From contig FR886212.1 of NCBI GenBank assembly GCA_000436475.1, positions 36,478 through 55,730 on the forward strand: a DNA stretch of 19,253 bases, given 5' to 3'. Shown piece by piece: positions 1-5,763 of the stretch. Position 1 is the stretch's first letter. Each line of letters starts with the position of its first letter. This stretch comes from Eubacterium sp. CAG:248 (GTDB lineage Bacteria; Bacillota; Clostridia; Lachnospirales; Lachnospiraceae). The notes beneath the pieces are model-generated. The model was not told the DNA's origin. It made no database searches and was given only the letters and a program-made list of their open reading frames with translations. Both the position numbers and the translations under genes were made by a program.

Positions 1-957
1 GAGCTTGCATTAAAGGAATGTCTTACAAGCCGATATAAGAGAGAAGAATATATACTTACTGATAAGCTTACTATGACTTATTTTAATAAGCAGGAGGATA
101 TCCGTCCATTCTTTGAGAGCCAGCTGGAGGCATGTGGTGTTGAATATTTTGATTTTTATCTTATGCATTCACAGTCAAAGGATACATTTGAGCATTTTAA
201 GAAATGTCGTGCATATGAAACAGCGCTGGAGTTAAAGAAGGAAGGAAAGATACATCATTTTGGAATCTCATTTCATGATAAGGCGGAGGTGCTTGAGGAA
301 ATATTAAAGGAATATCCACAGATTGAAGTTGTGCAGATACAGTTTAATTATCTTGATTACGAGGATCCTGCTGTACAGAGCAGAAAGTGTTACGAGGTCT
401 GCCGTAGGTATAATAAGCCGGTTATAGTTATGGAGCCGGTAAAGGGAGGTAATCTTGTAAATCTTCCAGAGGATGCAGCAAAGATACTGGATAACCTTAA
501 TGGTGGAAGTGCAGCAAGCTATGCGGTACGTTTTGCAGCAAGCTTTGATGGTGTGATGATGGTTCTTTCTGGAATGAGTAATATAGAACAGATGGAAGAT
601 AATCTAAGCTATATGAAGGAATTCAGGGCACTTGACGATACAGAGATGGCTGCAGTTAAAGCAGTTGCAGAGGTTTTTAATTCAAATCATATGATTGCGT
701 GTACAGCCTGTCGTTATTGTGTTGAAGGATGTCCAAAGCATATTTCTATACCAGATCTTTTTGCCTGCATGAATGCAAAGACAGTATTCCATGACTGGAA
801 TGCAGATTGTTATTATAATGATGTACATACAATTAATAATGGTAAGGCAAGTGATTGTATACGCTGCGGAAAATGTGAGAAGGTCTGTCCTCAGCATCTT
901 CCAATAAGGGAATTGTTAGAGAAGGTCGCTAAGGAATTCGAGAAGAAGGCAGATTAA
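1..957 (+). CDS. Aldo/keto reductase with C-terminal 4Fe-4S ferredoxin domain (5' partial)
   Basis: The reading frame is open from the first base, so the start lies upstream of the window; 318 codons are visible. The first two thirds are the later part of an aldo/keto reductase TIM barrel (segments FDFYLMHS, GKIHHFGISFH, VVQIQFNYLDYE and VIVMEPVKGGNL). The end carries two CX2CX2CX3CP clusters, cysteines at visible residues 234/237/240/244 and 286/289/292/296, which should bind two [4Fe-4S] clusters. This is the layout of the COG1453-type oxidoreductases common in anaerobic Clostridia, thought to be cytoplasmic NAD(P)H- or ferredoxin-linked carbonyl reductases; the substrate is not known. The catalytic Asp/Tyr/Lys part of the barrel is mostly outside the window. 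No convincing terminator follows. Family assignment is firm, substrate unknown. Confidence 0.93.
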   Translation, partial: ELALKECLTSRYKREEYILTDKLTMTYFNKQEDIRPFFESQLEACGVEYFDFYLMHSQSKDTFEHFKKCRAYETALELKKEGKIHHFGISFHDKAEVLEEILKEYPQIEVVQIQFNYLDYEDPAVQSRKCYEVCRRYNKPVIVMEPVKGGNLVNLPEDAAKILDNLNGGSAASYAVRFAASFDGVMMVLSGMSNIEQMEDNLSYMKEFRALDDTEMAAVKAVAEVFNSNHMIACTACRYCVEGCPKHISIPDLFACMNAKTVFHDWNADCYYNDVHTINNGKASDCIRCGKCEKVCPQHLPIRELLEKVAKEFEKKAD

Positions 958-1333
958 AAAAGTATAATGATATATATAAATAAAAGATTTGATTGAAATA
1001 TTCGGTAAGTTAAATCAATAATTAATATGATTTATATATTTACTATGGCGTTAGTGAAGATGATGTTAAGCTTTCAAGGCCTTATACTGTTTGCTATTTG
1101 TATTGATATCATTATAGGTATTACCCAAACCGTTAATATGCATTGACATATAAAAGCCTCCCTGCAAATAAATTCAAAATCCGTTTAGAATCAGCACTAT
1201 ATATAATATATTGTCGCAAATTCCAGAAAATTAATAACACAGTATATAATATAAAATGCTTTTCACGATATAATTAGGTAAGATTTATGATTTGAAATGA
1301 GGAAAAACATGTACATATGACTTTATAGAATTC
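958..1333. other. AT-rich intergenic stretch, mostly without recognisable content
   Basis: Apart from the minus-strand small ORF at 1066-1149 there is no gene here. A 10-bp inverted repeat (972-981 with 1030-1039) and a shorter one (990-995 with 1013-1018) lie just after the reductase stop. They are very AT-rich and lack a T-tract of terminator quality, so I do not call them a terminator. The remainder (1150-1333) is AT-rich with several TATAAT-like words and no clear promoter. Confidence 0.5.
1066..1149 (-). CDS. Small ORF, 27 codons, with good ribosome site; probably a truncated gene start
   Basis: On the minus strand an ATG at 1149 is preceded by GGGAGG (1157-1162) with 7 nt spacing and opens a 27-codon frame starting MSMHINGLGNTYND and ending at TAA (1066-1068). 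The sequence is polar and Asn-rich, with no signal peptide or membrane segment. An N-terminus of the form M-x-I-N-G...N-x-Y reminds me of the beginnings of longer uncharacterised Lachnospiraceae proteins, so this may be the surviving 5' end of a broken gene: beyond the stop the frame is closed repeatedly. It may equally be a genuine small protein. No function can be assigned. The strong ribosome site is the main support. Confidence 0.35.
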   Translation of the reverse strand: MSMHINGLGNTYNDINTNSKQYKALKA

Positions 1334-1440
1334 GCGTATAATCATAAAAAATAGGGTTATAATACTTGCGTATAATCAAAAAATAAATTACAATGTGCGT
1401 ATAATCATAAAAATCAGAACTAATATATATGCGTATAATC
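1334..1440 (+). repeat. Four direct repeats GCGTATAATC upstream of the AAA ATPase gene
   Basis: The decamer GCGTATAATC occurs at 1334-1343, 1368-1377, 1397-1406 and 1431-1440, with start-to-start spacing of 34, 29 and 34 bp. Copies 1 and 3 continue with ATAAAAA and copy 2 with AAAAAA. The last copy is separated by a single base from the GGAGG ribosome site (1442-1446). Each copy contains a TATAAT word, so the array could be several -10 elements, binding sites for a regulator (perhaps the ATPase itself), or sites in the mRNA leader. It is not CRISPR: units are too short and spacers too AT-rich and irregular. Confidence 0.8.
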
Positions 1441-1450
1441 TGGAGGAACC

Positions 1451-2809
1451 ATGATATTAAAAAGAAAAATATATAAAAAACTACTGGAATGGAAAAATGA
1501 ATGTCAGGGGAAAAAAGCTTTACTGATAGAAGGCGCCAGACGTATTGGAAAGTCTACCATCTGCGAAGAATTTGGAAAAAACGAATACGAAAGTTATCTT
1601 CTGATTGACTTTGCTAAAAAAGATAAGGAAGTCGAAATGTATTTTGAGCGATATCTGAATGATCTGGATACATTTTTTATGCTGTTACAGACACATTTTG
1701 GAACAAAACTGACAGAGAGAAACTCTCTTATTATTTTTGATGAGGTACAGATGTTTCCACAGGCAAGAGCTGCGATAAAATATTTGGTTGCAGATGGAAG
1801 ATATGATTATATCGAAACTGGCTCATTGATATCTATCAGAGAAAATGTAAAGAATATTGTCATACCGTCAGAAGAAAGAAATATCAATATGTATCCATTG
1901 GATTTCGAAGAATTTGCAATAGCATTAGAAGAAGATTTGCTGGTTGAATATATTAAAAAATGCTTTGAAAAAAGGGAACCTTTGGAAAGAAGTATGCATA
2001 ATCAGGCAATGCTTTTGTTTCATCAGTATATGCTTGTTGGTGGGATGCCTATGCCTGTAGTGGCATTTATTGAAAGTAAAAAAGATTTTACAGAAGCGGA
2101 TAAAGAAAAAAGGGATATTCTTAAATTGTATCGGGAAGATATTATGAAGATAGATATGAGATATAGAAGCAAAGTTCTTGCAATCTATGACCAGATTCCG
2201 GGATTTCTTTCACAGCATGAAAAAAGAGTTGTATTCAAAAAGCTACAAGATGGTAGTTATGCAGACCAGTATGAAGAAACTTTTTTCTGGCTGTCGGATT
2301 CTATGATATCCAATGAGTGCTTTTTGTGTAATGATCCGAATGTTGGCTTATCATTGAATGAGACAAGAAGCTATGTAAAGTGTTATATGGGTGATACCGG
2401 ACTTTTGGTAAGCCATGCATTTGATGAGAATGAATTACTTGAAGATGAAGTATATAAACAGATATTGGCAGGCAAATTACAGATTAATGAAGGAATGCTT
2501 TATGAAAATGCAATAGCTCAGATGCTGGTGGCGAATGGACATAAGTTATATTTTTATACACACTATAATGAAAATAAGCACCGAAATGATATGGAAATTG
2601 ATTTTATCATTTCAAATAATAGCAGATTAAAATATAAGATGTTTCCGATTGAAGTAAAGTCTGGAAAGCAATATAAAACAACCTCATTAAATAATTTCAG
2701 AGAAAAATACAAGGAGCGCATAGGGGAAAGTTATATTATTCATCCAAGAAATTTAATTGTAAAAGATGGAATTATATGCATTCCACCATATATGACGATG
2801 AATATATAA
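1451..2809 (+). CDS. AAA-family ATP-binding protein with DUF4143-type C-terminal domain
   Basis: This is a 452-residue cytoplasmic protein with a P-loop at residues 28-36 (GARRIGKST), Walker B with D97-E98 (LIIFDEVQ) and an IETGSL segment after it. The C-terminal part has the PD-(D/E)xK-like pattern EID (382-384) ... EVK (401-403). This is the AAA_14 plus DUF4143 layout of a large prokaryotic family, often multi-copy and near mobile or variable DNA, with no settled function; a nuclease-like fold is inferred from the motif. The start at 1451 follows GGAGG with short (4 nt) spacing. The gene stands alone: it is preceded by the four direct repeats and followed by decayed genes. Full length and apparently intact. 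Family assignment is good, biological role open. Confidence 0.88.
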   Translation: MILKRKIYKKLLEWKNECQGKKALLIEGARRIGKSTICEEFGKNEYESYLLIDFAKKDKEVEMYFERYLNDLDTFFMLLQTHFGTKLTERNSLIIFDEVQMFPQARAAIKYLVADGRYDYIETGSLISIRENVKNIVIPSEERNINMYPLDFEEFAIALEEDLLVEYIKKCFEKREPLERSMHNQAMLLFHQYMLVGGMPMPVVAFIESKKDFTEADKEKRDILKLYREDIMKIDMRYRSKVLAIYDQIPGFLSQHEKRVVFKKLQDGSYADQYEETFFWLSDSMISNECFLCNDPNVGLSLNETRSYVKCYMGDTGLLVSHAFDENELLEDEVYKQILAGKLQINEGMLYENAIAQMLVANGHKLYFYTHYNENKHRNDMEIDFIISNNSRLKYKMFPIEVKSGKQYKTTSLNNFREKYKERIGESYIIHPRNLIVKDGIICIPPYMTMNI

Positions 2810-2830
2810 AAATCTGACATACACACTTGA

Positions 2831-3019
2831 CAATATGTCTCTGAGCGTGGCGTAGGTGAAGGAGTGAGAAACTATGGCATTAAGCGAGAGGAACTTTTTG
2901 TAGTTTCTAAGGTTGCAGCAGAGCATAAGACATATGAAACTGCTATGACTGGTATTAATGAAACACTTGAAAAGATGGGACTTGATTATCTGGATATGAT
3001 GAGTATTCATTCACCATAG
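2831..3019 (+). pseudogene. Remnant of an aldo/keto reductase gene
   Basis: Translating from 2831 gives a typical piece of an AKR (YvgN / 2,5-diketogluconate reductase-like) protein: RGVGEGVRNYGIKREELFV, then a TLEKMGLDYLDMMSIHSP segment. Intact relatives continue SPQPW; here the next codons read TAG CCA TAG, as if CAG had become TAG (C to T) and TGG had become TAG (G to A). The 5' third including the catalytic Asp region is missing (an in-frame TGA lies at 2828-2830) and the 3' half is gone. It is a dead fragment lying between the AAA ATPase and a cupin fragment. It is a different AKR type from the Fe-S reductase at the window start, so not a duplicate of it. Confidence 0.8.
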
Positions 3020-3113
3020 CCATAGGCGCTTGTTCAGAAGGAACTATATCCAAGGATAACATCTAATACAGTTGTGGCCTGACGTAGAAATATTCCAACA
3101 TCTCTTGCAGTAG

Positions 3114-3347
3114 GGGAATTCATTAAAGAAATACAGTTATATACTAATATATTATCAGGAAGAAGGTAAAGAAGCCATAGAGATGAAACCAGGTGACTGT
3201 ATCAATATTCCTGCAGAAGTTAAGCATTGGCATGGTGCAGCACCAGATAGCTGGTTTTCACATCTGGCAGTTGAAGTACCAGGTGAAGAAACATCTAACG
3301 AATGGTGTGAATCTGTAACTGATGAGGAATATAGCAGATTAAAGTGA
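3114..3347 (+). pseudogene. Remnant of a cupin-domain protein gene (3' end)
   Basis: From about 3150 to the TGA at 3345-3347 the frame encodes the C-terminal half of a small cupin: YYQEEGKEAIEMKPGDC, then IPAEVKHWHGAAPDSWFSHL and SNEWCESVTDEEYSRLK. The GD..IP....HWHGA pattern is the second cupin metal-binding strand as found in cupin / carboxymuconolactone-decarboxylase-type proteins (mandelonitrile-lyase-like annotation). The first cupin motif and start are lost, and the frame is closed by TAG at 3111-3113. The region 3020-3113 between the two remnants reads as short broken frames. In related genomes such a cupin often neighbours an AKR gene (my recollection, not checked), so both fragments may derive from one decayed operon. 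Confidence 0.75.
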
Positions 3348-3395
3348 TTTTCTAAACCATATTGATATAATTGGTCAAAAATATTTACAAATGCA

Positions 3396-3424
3396 TTGAC
3401 AACACACAATTCAGTTGTTATGAT
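3396..3424 (+). promoter_or_regulatory. Sigma-A promoter of the riboswitch-antiporter transcript
   Basis: A perfect -35 box TTGACA (3396-3401), 17-bp spacer and TATGAT -10 box (3419-3424) predict transcription starting near 3431, exactly where the riboswitch begins. A short inverted repeat (ACAAC 3399-3403, GTTGT 3414-3418) fills the spacer edges and could be an operator, or chance. Confidence 0.8.
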
Positions 3425-3430
3425 TAGTAT

Positions 3431-3541
3431 CATTAAAAGGGAGTAGCTAGCCAGAACGTGTTCACTTCTTCGTCAGTACAGTTATTACAGCTAACAGATT
3501 ACAGCTAACAGGTGTGATAACTCGGAAAGTGATTAAATAGC
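3431..3541 (+). ncRNA. yybP-ykoY manganese riboswitch
   Basis: The leader has the family's hallmark blocks: AAAAGGGAGTAGC (3435-3447), TTCGTCAGTACAG (3468-3480), CTCGGAAAG (3521-3529) and AGCGAGAC running into the terminator. Visible helices: P1 between TAAAAG (3434-3439) and CTTTTA (3546-3551); an inner helix CACTT (3463-3467) with AAGTG (3527-3531); and a distal stem GTTATTACA (3481-3489) with TGTGATAAC (3513-3521). P1's 3' strand is the same sequence as the 5' arm of the terminator, so metal-stabilised P1 should prevent termination. Known biology of RF00080: Mn2+ binding turns on metal exporters. Assigned from memory of the consensus; a covariance search would settle it. Confidence 0.85.
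3484..3511 (+). repeat. Perfect 14-bp tandem duplication inside the riboswitch distal loop
   Basis: ATTACAGCTAACAG occurs at 3484-3497 and again, immediately adjacent, at 3498-3511. The copies begin in the 5' strand of the distal stem and fill its terminal loop (3490-3512). Confidence 0.95.
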
Positions 3542-3578
3542 GAGACTTTTACTGTAATGCAGTAGGAGTCTCTTTTTT
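3542..3578 (+). terminator. Riboswitch-controlled intrinsic terminator
   Basis: GAGACTTTTACTG (3542-3554) pairs with CAGTAGGAGTCTC (3560-3572), a 13-bp stem with two G-U pairs and a 5-nt loop, followed by six T (3573-3578). The 5' arm overlaps the 3' strand of riboswitch helix P1, so the two structures exclude each other. Confidence 0.9.
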
Positions 3579-3619
3579 ATTGAATTTTTATTAAAAAAAT
3601 CCTATTGAATCATATGTTA

Positions 3620-3640
3620 TTTACATTATCTGAATGTAAA
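3620..3640. repeat. Perfect 8-bp inverted repeat between riboswitch and antiporter
   Basis: TTTACATT (3620-3627) and AATGTAAA (3633-3640) are separated by 5 nt. The dyad lies in the 145-bp stretch between the terminator and the antiporter start. It could be an operator or a weak leader hairpin. No promoter is obvious next to it. Confidence 0.6.
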
Positions 3641-3723
3641 GTGATTGGGACATATAAGACATACTACTGCAGCACATAAGAATTAGCATATTAATTAAAT
3701 GTCTAAGAAAGAAGAGGTAGCGT

Positions 3724-4653
3724 ATGGTTTTACATGTATTTATTTTATTGGTAGGATTTTTGTTTTTAGTTAAAGGTGCAGACTGGTTTGTTGAAGGTGC
3801 AGCAGGAATCGCAAGAAAGCTTGGAATACCACAGCTTGTTATAGGACTTACGATAGTTGCGATGGGAACAAGTATGCCAGAGGCGGCAGTAAGCATAACA
3901 GCAGCACTTAACAATAACGCTGGAATAACGATTGGTAATATCGTTGGAAGCAACATTCTTAATATTCTTATAATTCTTGGTATAACAGCAGTTATAACCA
4001 ATGTAGCCATTCAGAAATCAACTTTATTATATGAAATTCCATTTATGATAGGAATAACAGCATTGCTTCTTGTATTTGGATTAACAGGTTCGTCTATAAC
4101 ATTTATAGAAGGGGTAGTATTTCTGTTATTGTTTATCGCATTTCTTGTGTATCTTTTTATTATGTCAAAAAAAGGAGAGGTTCAGGAGGAAGGAGAAATC
4201 AAGGATATTCCTGTATGGAAATGTCTTCTTTTTATGGTAATAGGCGGAGTTATGGTTGTTAAGGGAAGCGATTTTGCAGTAAGCGGTGCATCCTGGATAG
4301 CAAGATTCTTTGGCATGAGTGAAAGATTCATAGGACTTACTATTGTGGCATTCGGAACATCACTTCCAGAGCTTGTAACATCAGTTGCTGCAGCCAGAAA
4401 GGGTAACGCTGGAATAGCAATAGGTAATATTGTAGGAAGTAATATATTCAATATATTATTTGTAATTGGAATAACAGCACTAATATGCAACGTACCATTT
4501 GAAAGTAAGTTCTTAATAGATACAGTAATTGCAATATTTAGTGGAGCCTTGTTATGGATTGGTACTTATAAGCATAAGGAGTTAAGAAAGCCTTGTGGAA
4601 TAGTGATGTTAATCTGTTATGCAGCGTATTTTGTGTATCTGTGTGTGCTGTAA
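3724..4653 (+). CDS. Calcium/sodium antiporter, CaCA family (YrbG-like)
   Basis: A 309-residue integral membrane protein, about ten transmembrane segments, made of two homologous halves. Each half has the CaCA alpha-repeat: GTSMPE (48-53) with GNIVGSN (71-77), and GTSLPE (211-216) with GNIVGSN (234-240). The glutamates E53 and E216 are the expected ion-binding acids. The central hydrophilic loop (SKKGEVQEEGEIKD) separates the halves. It exchanges a divalent cation for Na+ or H+ across the cell membrane; annotated relatives are called Ca2+/Na+ antiporters. Control by a manganese riboswitch argues that Mn2+ export is its physiological job here. An AGAGG-type ribosome site (3714-3718) precedes ATG 3724. 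The gene is monocistronic and converges on the AraC gene with no clear terminator between. Confidence 0.93.
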   Translation: MVLHVFILLVGFLFLVKGADWFVEGAAGIARKLGIPQLVIGLTIVAMGTSMPEAAVSITAALNNNAGITIGNIVGSNILNILIILGITAVITNVAIQKSTLLYEIPFMIGITALLLVFGLTGSSITFIEGVVFLLLFIAFLVYLFIMSKKGEVQEEGEIKDIPVWKCLLFMVIGGVMVVKGSDFAVSGASWIARFFGMSERFIGLTIVAFGTSLPELVTSVAAARKGNAGIAIGNIVGSNIFNILFVIGITALICNVPFESKFLIDTVIAIFSGALLWIGTYKHKELRKPCGIVMLICYAAYFVYLCVL

Positions 4654-4695
4654 AAATATCAGCCTTGGGGTCAGGTTATAAAAGCTTGGTATATT

Positions 4696-5574
4696 TCAGC
4701 GGGTTTTAGAAGGAGCTTCACCATATTTTTTCTTAAAGCATCTGTTAAAATAAGATATATTGTCAAAGCCGCATTCAACTGCAATCTGTGTAACTGGAAG
4801 GTCAGTAGATGTAAGCAGGCGTGAGGCAATGAGCAGACGGTAATCATTAAGATAGCTTATAAAGGAGGTTCCAGTACATTGTTTAAAGAATTTCATAAAA
4901 TGTGATTCGCTGAAATGGCATTCCTTTGCAATATCCTGAATTGAGATTGCATGAGTATAGTTATTTTCAATATAAGTTATTATCAGTTTTAATTTATTTC
5001 TTTTGCTGCTTGAGAGGCTGTCAGATACTTCATTGTTAGATGCACACAAATAATGTGTGTTAAGTGCAAAAAAGAAGTTGTATAGGCAGCCTCTTATTTT
5101 TAATTCATATCCTGCTGGAAATGTTTCGCATACTTTGTCTGCTTCATCTATGCAGCTTATGATTTCCTTATATTTTTGTTCTGATGGCTTGATTATACAG
5201 GTCATATCATTATCAGAGTTGTTAATATGTCCGAAATATTCAAAAGTATTTCTGTCATATTCTTTAGGAAGAAGCATATTAATATTAAATATTATATTTT
5301 CATATTTCAGGACAGAATTATCATAATTAGTTATAGAATGAATCCTTCCGGGATAAACTATCAAAAGATCCCCCTGACCTACTAAATACTGGTTCAAGTC
5401 AATGTTAACAAGCCCTTTTCCTTCTTTAATGTATATAAGCTCCATTTCGTTGTGCCAATGCAGAGGAACTACTGCAAAGTCCTGTGGAATAGTGCATGGG
5501 TATGTATTATATGAAAAGTCAGTATTGTAGTGGCTCTTGGTTTCATGGAGAGTTTCGTATGATGAATCAGGCAT
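4696..5574 (-). CDS. AraC-family transcriptional regulator with N-terminal cupin
   Basis: A 292-residue cytoplasmic DNA-binding protein. The N-terminal AraC-type cupin has a metal/sugar-pocket-like H39-W-H41-N-E43 and an EGKG turn; such domains bind small ligands, usually carbohydrates. Residues about 190-290 form the double helix-turn-helix: IQDIAKECHFSESHFMKFFK, then TQIAVECGFDNISYFNRCFK and the final YGEAPSKTR. Start ATG at 5572-5574 has AGGAGG seven nt upstream. It is divergent from glycogen phosphorylase across 189 bp, the usual arrangement for a local regulator, so it may control glgP and perhaps the downstream uptake genes (inference). The ligand is not readable from sequence. Confidence 0.93.
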   Translation of the reverse strand: MPDSSYETLHETKSHYNTDFSYNTYPCTIPQDFAVVPLHWHNEMELIYIKEGKGLVNIDLNQYLVGQGDLLIVYPGRIHSITNYDNSVLKYENIIFNINMLLPKEYDRNTFEYFGHINNSDNDMTCIIKPSEQKYKEIISCIDEADKVCETFPAGYELKIRGCLYNFFFALNTHYLCASNNEVSDSLSSSKRNKLKLIITYIENNYTHAISIQDIAKECHFSESHFMKFFKQCTGTSFISYLNDYRLLIASRLLTSTDLPVTQIAVECGFDNISYFNRCFKKKYGEAPSKTR

Positions 5575-5605
5575 AATAATCCTCCTTTATTTCAATTATG
5601 ATAGT

Positions 5606-5635
5606 ATTGTACAAGAAAACGATATAATAAATCAA
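5606..5635 (-). promoter_or_regulatory. Probable promoter of the AraC regulator gene
   Basis: On the minus strand: -35 TTGATT (5630-5635), 18-bp spacer, -10 TACAAT (5606-5611), giving a start near 5599 and a short leader of about 25 nt before the ATG. Confidence 0.55.
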
Positions 5636-5655
5636 GAAAAATATATATATTGAGA

Positions 5656-5661
5656 TATAAT
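5656..5661 (+). promoter_or_regulatory. Probable -10 box for glgP transcript
   Basis: Perfect TATAAT with only a weak -35 candidate (TCAAGA, 5632-5637, 18-bp spacer). That is what one expects of a promoter needing an activator such as the divergent AraC protein. Transcription would start near 5668, inside or at the edge of the repeated element A. Confidence 0.45.
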
Positions 5662-5722
5662 CATACTAGTGTCAAAACTAAAAAGCAGTCCGTAGGTATC
5701 AAAGTTAAGAGCTTTTGATTCC
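5661..5722 (+). repeat. Repeated RNA-like element, copy A (upstream of glgP)
   Basis: Shares blocks ATACTAG.GTCAAAA (5663-5677) and CGTAGGTATCAAAGT (5691-5705) plus GCTTTTGA (5711-5718) with copy B at 18465-18580. GTCAAAA (5671-5677) can pair with TTTTGAT (5713-5719, one G-U). TCATAC (5661-5666) can pair with GTATCA (5696-5701) with one mismatch. This copy is compact: 18 nt between the GTCAAAA block and GTATCA, against a hairpin-rich insert in copy B. It lies 41 bp before the glgP start. Function unknown; could be a leader RNA, a protein site or a dispersed repeat. Confidence 0.6.
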
Positions 5723-5763
5723 GACATCATATTTATAACAATATCAGAATGGAGAGTGGAATT

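Noticed and set aside
1334..1440. Possible CRISPR array
   Set aside because: Repeat unit is only 10 bp, spacers are AT-rich, partly similar to one another and of irregular length, and no cas genes are near.
958..3350. Insertion sequence or integrated element around the AAA ATPase
   Set aside because: No transposase or integrase, no terminal inverted repeats or target duplication visible; decay plus an orphan gene is suggestive only.
3155..3433. Minus-strand ORF of 92 codons opposite the cupin remnant and riboswitch promoter
   Set aside because: It is the antisense of a recognisable cupin fragment and of regulatory DNA; no ribosome site or family features.
4654..4695. Terminator between the convergent antiporter and AraC genes
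   Set aside because: No stable stem with a T-run could be found; AAATAT/ATATTT ends are too weak to call.
5057..5326. Plus-strand ORF of 89 codons
   Set aside because: Lies wholly opposite the AraC regulator gene; the protein evidence for the regulator is strong and the antisense frame has no recognisable features.
5749..5763. Upstream ATG for glycogen phosphorylase
   Set aside because: No ribosome site before it, and it overlaps the GGAGAG that serves ATG 5764.
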